NCBI GenBank assembly: GCA_963736285.1
Contig: CAVTOA010000002.1
Location: 391,453-455,452 of the forward strand
DNA: 64,000 bases
DNA from: CAVTOA01 sp963736285
GTDB taxonomy: Bacteria > Actinomycetota > Actinomycetes > Mycobacteriales > QHCE01
Reading direction: 5' to 3'
The notes beneath the pieces were generated by a model. It ran no database searches and was not told where the DNA came from. It worked only from the letters and a program-made list of their open reading frames with translations. Below, piece by piece: positions 42,859 to 52,457 of this stretch. Position 1 is the stretch's first letter. Each line of letters begins with the position of its first letter. The position numbers and the translations under genes are program-made.

Positions 42859-43374
42859 TCACATTCCATCCACTCTGGACTCGTCTCGTTCTCGTTGAGC
42901 CCAGCGCAAGGCTTGATCGGCGAAGGCCGCGCCACCGGTCGATTCGCCGCACACACACAGCACCGTGTCGTCACCAGCGATCGTGCCAATGAGCTGCGGA
43001 AGACCCGCACGGTCCAATGCGGACGCTAAAAATTGCGCCGCACCTGGGGGCGTACGCAGCACCACCAAGTTGCCGCTAGCTTCCGCGCTGGTCAGCAACT
43101 CCTCAAGCAGCCGCATGAGCCGGGCGGGTGCGGCCTCTGCTGCCCGCAGTGGCGCAGCGCCTTCATCAGGAATGACATAGGCCGAACTGCCATCGGCGGC
43201 GCGCAACTTGACCGCACCGAGCTCCTCAAGATCACGGGACAGCGTGGCCTGCGTGACCTCGAGGCCACCAGCAGCGAGCAAACGCATGAGCTCTGCCTGG
43301 GAGCGAATCGGCTGCTGCCGTATCAGCTCGGCAATGCGGGCCTGACGGGCTGTCTTTGTTAACGCTGACGTCAT
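42859..43374 (-). CDS. argR: Arginine repressor ArgR
   Basis: Hexameric arginine-sensing repressor. The N-terminal winged helix reads TARQARIAELIRQQPIRSQAELMRLLAAGGLEVTQATLSRDLEELGAVK. The C-terminal oligomerisation and arginine-binding domain includes GNLVVLRTPPGAAQFLASALDRAGLPQLIGTIAGDDTVLCVC, with the Asp-Asp pair that contacts arginine. Its start overlaps the argF stop (43371-43374), so argF and argR are co-translated. It probably controls the ARG-box-like site upstream of argF. Confidence 0.95.
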   Translation of the reverse strand: MTSALTKTARQARIAELIRQQPIRSQAELMRLLAAGGLEVTQATLSRDLEELGAVKLRAADGSSAYVIPDEGAAPLRAAEAAPARLMRLLEELLTSAEASGNLVVLRTPPGAAQFLASALDRAGLPQLIGTIAGDDTVLCVCGESTGGAAFADQALRWAQRERDESRVDGM

Positions 43375-44333
43375 GGCAGCCTCGAGTCAGGATCCAGCAG
43401 CCACACCATGAGGGCTTTCTGCGCGTGCAGCCGGTTCTCCGCCTGCTGCCATATCAACGATCGCGGACCATCGAGAACGTCGGCACTGACTTCTTGACCA
43501 CGGTGCGCCGGCAAGCAGTGCAACACGGCCGCGTGTGGACTGCGCGCAAGGAGGGCGGCGTTGAGCTGGTACGGAGCGAGGTCGGCTAGACGCTCGTCTT
43601 GATATGACTCCAACCCCATCGACGCCCAGGTATCGGTGGCGATGACGTCCACATCGGACACCGCATCAAGCTCGGTGGTAAACATGACCGATCCGCCGGT
43701 GTCTGCCGCGATTGCATGCGCCTGATCCATCACCGCTGGATCAGGCTGATACTTCTGCGGGCCGACGAGCCGCACGTGCATCCCGGCGAGCGCCATGCCC
43801 AGTGCATAGGAGTGGGCCATGTTGCTGTGGGCGTCACCGACAAAAGCCAGCGTTCGATCTACGAGGGCATCGTTAGAAGGCGTTTGACCTTGCAGGTCAG
43901 CGAAATATTCTCGCAGGGTGAGGAGGTCGGCCAAAATTTGGCACGGATGAAAAGTGTCCGACAACGCATTAATGACCGGGACGGAACTCGCCGCTGCTGC
44001 CTGCTCCAAGATCTCTTGTCCGTAGGTGCGCCAGACAATGGCCGCGCACACTCCACTGAGGACATGGGCGGTGTCGGCGGGAGTTTCACCCCGGGCGAGT
44101 TGACTAGTAGCGGTGTCGATGACGATCGGCTGCCCGCCCAGCTCAGCGACGCCCGCGGTGAACGACGCCCTGGTGCGGGTGGAGGGCTTGTCGAAGAGCA
44201 CCGCTACCGAACGCGGGCCGGCAAGCGGCCTCGCGCTGAACCGATCTGTTTTGATCCGACTCGCCAGGTCCAGGATGTGTGATTGCTCGCTCGACGAGAC
44301 GTCGTCGTCGCGCAAAAAATGTCGAAGTGTCAC
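43371..44333 (-). CDS. argF: Ornithine carbamoyltransferase
   Basis: Makes citrulline from ornithine and carbamoyl phosphate. Carbamoyl phosphate site: FDKPSTRTRASF. Further motifs are FHPCQILADLLTL and the ornithine-site LHCLPAHRGQEVSADVL. The GTG at 44333 is preferred over the ATG at 44366 because GGAGGG lies six bases upstream and the sequence from there (TLRHFLRDDD) matches the family N-terminus. That ribosome binding site overlaps a TCCACTGTGGA near-palindrome. It is the first gene of argF-argR-argG here; argC, argJ, argB and argD are not adjacent. Confidence 0.95.
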   Translation of the reverse strand: MTLRHFLRDDDVSSSEQSHILDLASRIKTDRFSARPLAGPRSVAVLFDKPSTRTRASFTAGVAELGGQPIVIDTATSQLARGETPADTAHVLSGVCAAIVWRTYGQEILEQAAAASSVPVINALSDTFHPCQILADLLTLREYFADLQGQTPSNDALVDRTLAFVGDAHSNMAHSYALGMALAGMHVRLVGPQKYQPDPAVMDQAHAIAADTGGSVMFTTELDAVSDVDVIATDTWASMGLESYQDERLADLAPYQLNAALLARSPHAAVLHCLPAHRGQEVSADVLDGPRSLIWQQAENRLHAQKALMVWLLDPDSRLP

Positions 44334-44532
44334 GCACACCCTCCACAGTGGATACGCCATTGGCAATCGTCGACGTCGGGCCGAACAACGCTGCGGTCTA
44401 TGACGACCACAACTCGCTCAGCCGCTCAGCTCGCCGGCCGACTAGCCGCGTAACCGCGGGCAGGGCAGGAATTGAACTGTCAGCATCACAGCCGGCGAGC
44501 TGGAGATGACGTCGCCATTGAGTATGCATGCG

Positions 44533-44550
44533 ATTGAATATTTATGCAAG
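44533..44550 (-). promoter_or_regulatory. Putative ARG box upstream of argF
   Basis: ATTGAATATTTATGCAAG matches the bacterial ArgR operator consensus (WNTGAATWWWWATTCANW) at about 16 of 18 positions. Imperfect half-sites (GAGTATGCATGCG before, GCATTCGATCG after) suggest tandem boxes. It lies about 200 bases upstream of the argF start and just downstream of the VapC stop, in an AT-rich patch. ArgR is encoded in the same operon, which supports autoregulation. Confidence 0.6.
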
Positions 44551-44590
44551 CATTCGATCGTCACGATAAACATGGCATTTAGCCGCTCCC

Positions 44591-44998
44591 CTAGGAGGAG
44601 GTCACCAGCTCAAGCGTGCACGGCAACTTGGGGGCTTTACTCAAGCGAGCATCGCTGCTCAGCAAAGGCACATCCAACATTGCTGCCAACGCAACATAGA
44701 GAGCGTCATAGAAAGTGATGGCTTTCCTCAATTGCCAGGCGATTTCCGCAAGATGACCGGTATGTAGCCAGCGGTGATCTATTACTTGAGGTAGCGCGCG
44801 CAGACCAGCTATGGCCGTGACGGCCGAGATCTCGCCCGTCAGCTCCTGCTTGCGAAGGACATTGCCAACTTCAGCATCAATCACATGCGGAGCATGACAC
44901 GGCAATACGCCGAGTCGCCCACGAAGTTCGGCGGCCTCTTGAGCCTTGCTTGTCAAAGAAAAAGCGAGAGCAGACGCATCAACAACGACCGCCCTCAT
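44591..44998 (-). CDS. VapC-family PIN domain toxin
   Basis: A 135-residue PIN-domain ribonuclease. The first acidic residue is in VVVDASALAF, then DAEVGNVLRKQE, and finally TFYDALYVALAAMLDVPLLSSDARL, giving the set of conserved Asp/Glu residues of the active site. It overlaps the antitoxin gene by four bases (ATGA), the usual VapBC layout. The pair sits between argF and pheT, where other Mycobacteriales have the remaining arginine genes. Confidence 0.88.
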   Translation of the reverse strand: MRAVVVDASALAFSLTSKAQEAAELRGRLGVLPCHAPHVIDAEVGNVLRKQELTGEISAVTAIAGLRALPQVIDHRWLHTGHLAEIAWQLRKAITFYDALYVALAAMLDVPLLSSDARLSKAPKLPCTLELVTSS

Positions 44999-45231
44999 CT
45001 GCGATCCGCCGCAAGGTAGCTCGCAATGCTCTCAGCAGTCCCGCCCGGTGAGGTATCCCGCGCGAGTGATGCCTCAACTTCGGCCCATACTTCCGCTTTC
45101 GTAGGTTGTGAACCAAACTCCATCAGGTGCTCACGCATATATGACTGGAGTGACTGGCCGGAATCTCGCGCTCGCCGCCAGATAGTTGCGTAAACATCCT
45201 CGGGGATATCCCGGATCTGGATAGTGGCCAT
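44995..45231 (-). CDS. VapB/FitA-like ribbon-helix-helix antitoxin
   Basis: About 78 residues. The N-terminal ribbon-helix-helix ATIQIRDIPEDVYATIWRRARDSGQSLQSYMREHLMEF binds DNA. The C-terminal tail (WAEVEASLARD) would wrap the toxin. The ATG at 45231 is taken; a GTG at 45237 would add two residues. Directly upstream is a triple TTAGCGC repeat that may be its operator. Confidence 0.85.
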   Translation of the reverse strand: MATIQIRDIPEDVYATIWRRARDSGQSLQSYMREHLMEFGSQPTKAEVWAEVEASLARDTSPGGTAESIASYLAADRR

Positions 45232-45240
45232 AGGCACATG

Positions 45241-45270
45241 TTAGCGCATTAGCGCTGAATTAGCGCTGAC
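45241..45270 (-). promoter_or_regulatory. Triple TTAGCGC repeat upstream of vapB
   Basis: TTAGCGC occurs three times at 45241, 45249 and 45260; the last two extend to TTAGCGCTGA with an AGCGCT palindrome. It starts three to ten bases upstream of the possible vapB starts. This is the place where VapB ribbon-helix-helix proteins bind to autoregulate. Confidence 0.55.
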
Positions 45271-45440
45271 CTATTCAGTGACCGAACTAAATTCTGCGGA
45301 GAATCGGCTTTGCGCCAAAATGATGTACACCACGCGCTTTTGCTCAGTCGAGCCGGGTCCAGGGCCACTATTGGGCATTGGTGATGTCACGCACCAATGT
45401 AGGCGCCCTTCGCCATGGGGCACCCAAGGAGCTGTACGCA

Positions 45441-47949
45441 TCAACCCCGAATCACTGCGCCCAGGCGGCGGTTGGCCTCGGCGACGGCGGCATCGCGCGC
45501 AGCGGTGGCTTCCTCGACGGTGAGTGTCCTATCTGGAGCTCGGAAGGCGAGCTTGTACGCCAATGACTTGTGTTCCGCCCCGACTTGCTCGCCGGTGTAC
45601 ACATCGAACAATCGCAACGATTCCAACAGCTCCCCCGCGCCTTCGCCCAACGCGGCCGCTACTTGCGCCTCGGGGGTCACCCATGGCACGACGACAGCGA
45701 CGTCAAGCAACGCTGACGGGAACGCCGAAATCTCTGGCGCTAGGGCCGGTGCTGACGTTGGCAACGCCGACAGGTCAAGCTCCATCGCCGCGGTGCGCGC
45801 CGGCAGATCGAGCTCTGCCACAACTCGAGGGTGCAGCTCACCGGCATGACCAATCACCGTGCCATCACCGGCGCCAGGAGAACTTTCGCCGAACACCAAC
45901 GCGGCACAACGGCCTGGATGCCAAGGCGCTTGATCGGCTTGTCGTACGGACAGTTCGACCCTGGCGACTTCGGCCACTAGCCGGGCGGCTTCGATGGCAT
46001 CAGCCCACGATGCCTGCCTGCCCTCGCCCCACCAGCCAGCCGGATCACGGTCGCCGGTTAGTACTGCCGCGATGTGGAGCGGCTGGTGCGGCACGGCAGC
46101 GTATAGCTCGGCGATCTCGCTGTCGCTGGGGCGCCGCATTACCCCCGGCTTTGGCGCAACCTGCCGACCCTCCCGCGCCAGGTACACCAGGCCCAGTTCG
46201 AACAACGCCACATCGCGCTGTCCACGACCCACGTTGCGGATGACAGTCCGAAGTAAACCGGGCAACAGGGACGTGCGTAGCTCTGGCTCTTGGTCCGACA
46301 AAGGATTCGCCACCCGCAGGACCCGTTCACGAGAACCCGCTCCCACGTGCTCGTGAATCGCCGGCGACACGAATGGGTAGCTCAGCACTTCGGTGTATCC
46401 GGCCTCGGCGAGCGCCCTGCTGACGGAACGCCGACGTCGTTGCTCGACGGTAAGCCCGGCACTTGCTGGTGCTGGCGGCAGCACCGACGGCACTGTGTCG
46501 TACCCCTCCAGCCGGATTACCTCTTCTACCAGGTCGGCCGGGTCGGCGAGATCGCCACGCCAACTAGCGGGGGTGACGATGAGAGTCTCGCCTTGTATCT
46601 CCACCGCGCAACCAACCTCCCGCAGCCGTGCGACGACTGTCGGATGTGGATAGTTGACTCCGGAGATACGAGCGGGCAGTTGCACCGGCAGCGCTATAGC
46701 GGCGACGCCAGGACGAGCGTCAAGGTCGAGCACCCGCTCATCGATGGTGCCCCCTGCCAGATCGTGGAGCAACCGTGCGGCACGATCGGCGGCGACCGCC
46801 GCCAAAGCTGGATCGACACCTCGCTCGTAACGCTTGGAAGCCTCACTGGGCAACTTATGCCGACGCGCGGTGCGAGCCACCGATATCGGGTCCCAATGAG
46901 CCGCCTCTAGCAAAACATCCACAGTGGACGAAGACACCTCGGTACTAGCTCCGCCCATGACAGCGGCCAAGCTGACTACCCCGGTGTCGTCAGTAATGAC
47001 CAGGTCGTCTTGGTGCAGCTGACGCTCCACATCGTCCAATGTGGTGAGTTTTTCTCCAGCAACCGCCCGGCGCACCACCAATTCGCCGGTGAGCTTATGC
47101 GCGTCCCACGCATGCATCGGCTGACCCAGCTCGAGCATCACGTAATTCGTGATGTCGACGGGCAACGAAATAGGACGCATGCCTGCTTGGGTGAGCCGTT
47201 GACTCATCCATAGTGGAGTCTTTGCTGTCGGGTCGATGCCTCGGACAGCCCTGGCCACGAAACGGTCGCAGCCAACGGTGTCGACAACCCGCAACGGGAT
47301 AAGGGGAGTCATCGGTCGATGCCGGCGTATCACCTGCCGCCGGGTCGGAGAACGGCAAGCCCAGTGCATGAGAGAGTTCCCGGGCAATGCCCCGGATGGA
47401 CAGGCAGTAGCCGCGGTCGGGGGTGATCGCCAGCTCGAAGATCGTGTCGTCTAGACCCAAAACACGGAATGCATCGCTGCCGGGCTGCGTCCCGGTAGGC
47501 AGCCCATCGCGGGGCAACACAATGATGCCGCTGTGGTCGGAACCTATGCCCAGTTCGTCCGCCGCACAGATCATGCCGTCAGAGACATGCCCATAGGTTT
47601 TGCGGGCGGCGATCGCAAAGTCGCCGGGCAACACCGCGCCGGGCAAGGCCACGACAACCCAGTCGCCTTCGGAGAAGTTCCGTGCACCACAGACGATGCC
47701 TCGCGGCTCTCCGTCCACATTGTGCTGTCCCACATCGACACGGCAGTAACGGATCGGCTTTTTGAACTCGGTGAGCTCAGTGATCTGCCGCACTTCCCCG
47801 ACCACGATCGGACCGGTCAGCTGAGCGCCAGGCTCATGCACCGCCTCAACTTCGAGCCCTACCCGCACCAACGCGGCGTCAATCTGTTCCGGCGAGAACT
47901 CGCGCAATCCGGCAACGTGTTCAGCAAGCCAAGAAACGGGGGCGCGCAT
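45441..47949 (-). CDS. pheT: Phenylalanyl-tRNA synthetase beta subunit, one apparent frameshift
   Basis: Beta chain of the alpha2-beta2 enzyme charging tRNA-Phe, with B1-B8 domains. The first frame runs from MRAPVSWLAEHVAGL through the tRNA-binding OB domain (IVVGEVRQITELTEFKKPIRYCRVDVG) to LGLPFSDPAAGDTPASTDD. The second frame resumes with DTVGCDRFVARAVRGIDP and continues through the B5 domain to a ferredoxin-like anticodon domain (SAFPSALLDVAVVVPW... near the end). The break lies near 47305, in or close to a CCCC run. The gene is essential, so a sequence error is likely. Its start overlaps the pheS stop. Confidence 0.92.
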
Positions 47950-49013
47950 CAGATCTCCACTCCAAACGCGGCTGAGAACCGCACGTCGCCCTCGACCATG
48001 TCGCGCATGTCGGTGGCCTCATGGCGGAATTGCAGGGCCCGCTCGATCCCCATGCCAAATGCGAATCCGGTGTAGACGTCGGGATCGATGCCGCAAGCGG
48101 TCAACACCCTCGGGTTGACCATGCCGCAGCCACCCCACTCAACCCACCGCGCGCCGCCCTTCGCCTGCGGGAACCACACATCGAACTCAGCGGAGGGCTC
48201 GGTGAACGGGAAGTACGACGGCCGCCAGCGGGTCGTGGCATCGGCGCCGAACATCGCCTTAGCGAAATGATCCAGCGTGCCCTTGAGATGAGCCATGGTG
48301 ATGCCTTTATCGACCACCAAACCCTCTACCTGATGGAAAACTGGGGTATGGGTGGCGTCAAGCTCATCGGTGCGGAATACCTTGCCCGGACACACCACAT
48401 AAATGGGCGGTTTACGCGCGAGCATGGTGCGGACTTGCACTGGCGAGGTGTGGGTGCGCATCACCAGACCGGCCTCAGGCGGCTCCACGAAAAACGTGTC
48501 CATCATCGAGCGTGCGGGATGGTCGGGAAGAATATTAAGCGCATCAAAGTTGAGCCACTCAGGCTCGATCTCGGGGCCTTCGGCTACCTCGAATCCCATC
48601 CCGATGAACAGATCCGTCATACGCTCTTGCAATGTGGACAGCGGGTGACGAGCACCTCGCGGGCTCCGGCTCCATGGAAGTGTGACGTCCACGGTTTCTT
48701 CACGCAGCATCCGAGCGTCGCGCTCGTCCGTAAGCACGGCCAGCCGCTGGTCATATGCGGCTTGAATAAGCGAACGCGCCTGATTCACGCGCTTGCCCAC
48801 GTCGGCACGCTGTTCCCGAGGGGCCGCTCCCACCTCTCTACGGGCCAGCGCTACCGGGGAGTTGTCGCCCAGATGCTCCGACTTTGTCGTGGCGAGCGCA
48901 TGAAGGTCCGGTGCTTGCGCAAACGCTTTCTCAGCCGTGGCCACGGTCTGCGCAAGGGTCTCGGGCGCCATGTATGTGGGCTGGTCCTCAGGGGACGCAT
49001 CACTCGGTGTCAT
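47949..49013 (-). CDS. pheS: Phenylalanyl-tRNA synthetase alpha subunit
   Basis: Catalytic alpha chain. An N-terminal coiled coil precedes class II motifs: HPLSTLQERMTDLFIGMGFEVAEGPEIEPEWLNFDALNILPDHPAR (motif 1 region), FRTDELDATHTPVFHQVEGLVVDK (motif 2) and GFAFGMGIERALQFRH (motif 3). The 354-residue frame is intact. It is the first gene of the pheS-pheT pair. Confidence 0.96.
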   Translation of the reverse strand: MTPSDASPEDQPTYMAPETLAQTVATAEKAFAQAPDLHALATTKSEHLGDNSPVALARREVGAAPREQRADVGKRVNQARSLIQAAYDQRLAVLTDERDARMLREETVDVTLPWSRSPRGARHPLSTLQERMTDLFIGMGFEVAEGPEIEPEWLNFDALNILPDHPARSMMDTFFVEPPEAGLVMRTHTSPVQVRTMLARKPPIYVVCPGKVFRTDELDATHTPVFHQVEGLVVDKGITMAHLKGTLDHFAKAMFGADATTRWRPSYFPFTEPSAEFDVWFPQAKGGARWVEWGGCGMVNPRVLTACGIDPDVYTGFAFGMGIERALQFRHEATDMRDMVEGDVRFSAAFGVEI

Positions 49014-49357
49014 ATAAATATCTGTTCTCGCCGTTGGGTAGAGGCCAGGGTGAATGACCTCACAGGATTACTCCGAATTTCCACTGGTTTTCAGTTTGTC
49101 AGACTCGCTTCCGCAGCTCTGGTCCGGCGTCGCATGACGACTCACATCACTTGCCATGCTCTGTCGACGTACAGAAATTTATAAAGATTTCACAAAGAGA
49201 TCAGTGCCGGCATAGCTATATCACCCCAGGTAGCAGCAACATTACGACCGTTGTCCGCAAGGTGGGGGTTGCTCCCACCCAATAGCAGCCAGCTGCTCGT
49301 GGTAGCAGAGGGTCGGCTCAGAGCCGTGCCCTCTCACGTCGAGGAGGGGAACAGTGC
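49014..49357. promoter_or_regulatory. Divergent promoter region between pheS and lpqY with two hairpins
   Basis: A 344-base gap between divergent operons. A small hairpin GGTGGG/CCCACC is at 49261-49279. A second one (GAGGG-CGGCT / AGCCG-CCCTC, 49308-49333) stands just before the lpqY ribosome binding site GAGGAGG and could affect translation. An AT-rich patch at 49175-49200 may carry the promoters. No T-box or known riboswitch was recognised. Confidence 0.5.
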
Positions 49358-50668
49358 GTGAGTAGGAGCGCTAGAACACCACGACGGCGAATGTTCGCCG
49401 CGATAACCGGTCTTGTGATGGCCAGCACAGCCCTAGCCGCGTGCGGATCCAGTTCTTCCGGCGAGACCGTGATCAATCTATATAACGCCCCAGAGCAGAA
49501 CCTCGGCGCCATCGTCAACCGATGTAATCAACTCGCTGACGGCAAATATCGCATCCATCTCAACACCTTGCCGCGCGATGCGGACGGACAGCGGGAACAG
49601 CTCGTACGACGACTCGCCGCAGGCGACGACGGAATGGATATTCTGGGGCTCGACGTCACCTGGACCGCCGAGCTCGCTGAGGCGGGCTGGATTCGCGAAT
49701 GGACCGGAAAAAACAAGCAGCAGGCAGAAAAGGGGACACTTCCCGCACCCCTGGACACTGCGGTATGGCACGACAAGCTCTACGCCGCGCCGTACAACAC
49801 CAACACTCAACTGTTGTGGTACCGCTCTGACCTCGTTCCGAATCCACCCACCACATGGGACGGTCTGATGAAGACCGCCTCACAACTGGCCGATGCCGGC
49901 AAGCCTCACTATGTCGAGGTAACCGGCGCCCAATATGAAGGCCTGATGGTGTGGTTCAACAGCTTGGTCGAATCCGCCGGAGGCCAAATCCTTACTCCTA
50001 GTGGAAAAAATGTGTCGCTAGGGCCACCAGCGGAGACAGCGCTCAAGGTCATGCGGGATTTTGCGCGATCTGACGCGGCTGACCCGTCGCTCACCAACAG
50101 CCGGGAACAACAGGTCCAGCTCGCGGTAGAAGGTGGAAAGGCAGCGATGGAGGTGGTCTGGCCATTCGTCTACGCCTCGATGATCCAGAACCAGCCAGAG
50201 ATCGCCAAGAATTTCAAATGGGCTCCCTACCCGGGCATTAATGGACCGGGGCGTTCCCCGCTGGGTGGCGCGAACTTCGCCATCAGCCAGTACTCCAAGC
50301 ATCCACAAGAAGCCTTCCAGGCCGCATTGTGTCTACGCGACCCGCAAAGTCAGAAAATTGCTGCTATCAAAGATGGAGTGCCGCCCACCATTGAATCTTT
50401 GTATTCCGACACCACGCCGTTGGACCCGAGTAAGCCGGTCGACGCTGCCACCAACCCCAGCATGCGGACCGCGTACCCGATGAAAGACGCGATCCTCGAT
50501 GCGCTCAAGACGGCGGCGGTGCGTCCCAAGACTCCGACGTATCAAAACCTGTCGACGGTCACCACTGCGCTGTTGTCTCCACCGTCCGACATCAATCCGC
50601 CATCGACGCTGAAAAAGCTTCGTACCCAAATCCAAGATGCTCTTGAATCCAAGGGGGTTCTGCCGTGA
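49358..50668 (+). CDS. lpqY: LpqY-type trehalose-binding lipoprotein
   Basis: Substrate-binding lipoprotein of the mycobacterial-type trehalose importer. The N-terminus has a signal peptide with lipobox STALAACGS, lipidated at the Cys. The body is a family 1 solute-binding protein (EQLVRRLAAGDDGMDILGLDVTWTAELAEAGWI, TQLLWYRSDLVPNPPTTWDGLMKTA). GTG at 49358 follows GAGGAGGGG. The stop overlaps the next gene. Assignment to LpqY rather than another sugar-binding protein rests on motif pattern and on the four-gene set lpqY-sugA-sugB-sugC. Confidence 0.83.
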   Translation: MSRSARTPRRRMFAAITGLVMASTALAACGSSSSGETVINLYNAPEQNLGAIVNRCNQLADGKYRIHLNTLPRDADGQREQLVRRLAAGDDGMDILGLDVTWTAELAEAGWIREWTGKNKQQAEKGTLPAPLDTAVWHDKLYAAPYNTNTQLLWYRSDLVPNPPTTWDGLMKTASQLADAGKPHYVEVTGAQYEGLMVWFNSLVESAGGQILTPSGKNVSLGPPAETALKVMRDFARSDAADPSLTNSREQQVQLAVEGGKAAMEVVWPFVYASMIQNQPEIAKNFKWAPYPGINGPGRSPLGGANFAISQYSKHPQEAFQAALCLRDPQSQKIAAIKDGVPPTIESLYSDTTPLDPSKPVDAATNPSMRTAYPMKDAILDALKTAAVRPKTPTYQNLSTVTTALLSPPSDINPPSTLKKLRTQIQDALESKGVLP

Positions 50669-51627
50669 GCAGCGAGAGTATCGCCGGCACTAACGGCAAC
50701 AAAGGCCGGCATCACGCCAAACCCCCGGCGAAGCAGACTCGTCGTAGCGAGGGCAGACGGGCAGAGCGCCGGCTCGGCTTGCTGCTGTGCTTGCCCGCCG
50801 CAGTAGTTATGGCCGTCGTAGCAGGATGGCCCATCGTCTATTCGGTCATGCTGTCGCTGCAACGCTATGACCTGCACTTTCCCAACGACCGGAGCTGGAT
50901 CGGCTTCCAAAACTACGAGACGGTACTCACCAATTCCTACTGGTGGACCGCATTTGGTGTGACCACTTTGATCATGGTGGTCAGCGTCGTTATTGAGCTC
51001 GTGTTGGGTATGGCCCTGGCCTTGGTGATGCACCGCACGTTGATAGGCAAGGGGCTGACCAGGACATTCATATTGATTCCCTACGGCATCGTCACCGTCG
51101 TTGCGGCGTATGGCTGGCAATTTGCCTGGACGCCTCACACCGGCTGGCTAGCCAGACTGCTGCCCGATGGCTCCGCACCCCTGACGCATCACTGGCCAGC
51201 ACTAGGAATCATCATCCTGGCCGAGGTGTGGAAGACCACACCGTTCATGGCGCTCTTGCTTCTGGCTGGTCTGTCCATTGTGCCCGAGGAACTCCAAAGC
51301 GCGGCCGCGATGGACGGCGCCACCCGTTGGCAGCGATTCACCAAGATCACCTTGCCGCTGATGAAGCCCGCCATTCTCGTCGCGCTGCTCTTCCGCATGT
51401 TGGACGCGTTCCGCATCTACGACAACATCTACATCCTTACGAACGGCGCGCAAAAAACCAGCTCGGTCTCGATCATCACCTACCACAACCTGATCGGCGG
51501 ACTGAACCTCGGCATCGGTTCCACTATGTCGGTGCTGATCTTCATCGCCGTATCGATCATTGCGTTTATTTTCGTCAAGGTGTTCCGAACGTCGGCACCA
51601 GGTAGCAACACCTCAGGGAGGCGCTAA
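50665..51627 (+). CDS. sugA: Trehalose ABC transporter permease SugA
   Basis: A MalF-type inner-membrane permease of about 320 residues. A basic N-terminus leads into six hydrophobic segments (LGLLLCLPAAVVMAVVAGWPIVYSV first). The coupling helix motif EELQSAAAMDGATRWQRFTKITLPLMKP contacts the ATPase. The GTG start overlaps the lpqY stop and its own stop overlaps the sugB start. Confidence 0.88.
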   Translation: MSSESIAGTNGNKGRHHAKPPAKQTRRSEGRRAERRLGLLLCLPAAVVMAVVAGWPIVYSVMLSLQRYDLHFPNDRSWIGFQNYETVLTNSYWWTAFGVTTLIMVVSVVIELVLGMALALVMHRTLIGKGLTRTFILIPYGIVTVVAAYGWQFAWTPHTGWLARLLPDGSAPLTHHWPALGIIILAEVWKTTPFMALLLLAGLSIVPEELQSAAAMDGATRWQRFTKITLPLMKPAILVALLFRMLDAFRIYDNIYILTNGAQKTSSVSIITYHNLIGGLNLGIGSTMSVLIFIAVSIIAFIFVKVFRTSAPGSNTSGRR

Positions 51628-52457
51628 TGGCTGGGATAGCCGCCCGAAAATCTCGCTGGGCACTTTTGGATCTTCTCGTGGTGTTCTACGCACTCGTACC
51701 AGTGCTATGGATTTTGTCGCTGTCGCTGAAGGACAAAAGCACCTTCACCGATGGACGTTTTATTCCGAACAAGTGGACGTTCCAGAACTACCAAGACATC
51801 TTTAAAACAGGTGGCTTTGGTAGACCGCTGATTAACTCCATTGGCATCTCGATGATCGCCACGCTGATCGCGCTGATTGTCGGAACCTTCGCTGCCTACG
51901 CAATCGCACGGCTTAATTTTCCGGGCAAGAACGTGATGCTCGGCGCGTCATTGCTGATCGCGATGTTCCCGCAAGTCTCGTTGGTGACGCCGCTATTCCA
52001 AATCGAGCGGTCCACCAAGTTGTTCAACACCTGGCCGGGCCTGATCCTGCCGTACATCACCTTCGCACTGCCGCTGACGATCTACATCCTCTCGTCATTC
52101 TTCCGGGAGATTCCGTGGGAGCTTGAGAAGGCCGCCAAAATGGACGGGGCAACTCCATTTCAGGCGTTCCGACGGGTCATCGCACCACTGGCAACCCCGG
52201 GGTTGGTCACCGCAGCCATTTTGGCGTTCATTCAATGCTGGAATGACTTTTTGTTCTCCATCTCGTTGACCTCGTCCAACGCGGCGCGCACCGCACCAGC
52301 AGCGATCTCGTTCTTCACCGGATCGTCGCAGTTTGATGACCCCACTGGTTCGATCATGGCGGCGGCTGTGGTCATCACTATTCCGATTGTCCTATTCGTA
52401 CTGTTCTTCCAACGCCGCATCGTCAGTGGTCTGACGTCCGGCGCGGTTAAGGGGTGA
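51627..52457 (+). CDS. sugB: Trehalose ABC transporter permease SugB
   Basis: A MalG-type permease, 276 residues, six hydrophobic segments. The coupling motif is EIPWELEKAAKMDGATPFQAFRRVIAPLATPG, and the C-terminal helix is followed by FFQRRIVSGLTSGAVKG, the typical ending. It starts in a TAATG overlap with sugA and ends overlapping sugC. Confidence 0.9.
   Translation: MAGIAARKSRWALLDLLVVFYALVPVLWILSLSLKDKSTFTDGRFIPNKWTFQNYQDIFKTGGFGRPLINSIGISMIATLIALIVGTFAAYAIARLNFPGKNVMLGASLLIAMFPQVSLVTPLFQIERSTKLFNTWPGLILPYITFALPLTIYILSSFFREIPWELEKAAKMDGATPFQAFRRVIAPLATPGLVTAAILAFIQCWNDFLFSISLTSSNAARTAPAAISFFTGSSQFDDPTGSIMAAAVVITIPIVLFVLFFQRRIVSGLTSGAVKG

Noticed and set aside
48021..49184. Long plus-strand open frame (387 codons) antisense to pheS
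   Set aside because: It mirrors pheS codons, has no recognisable domain, and pheS is intact and conserved.
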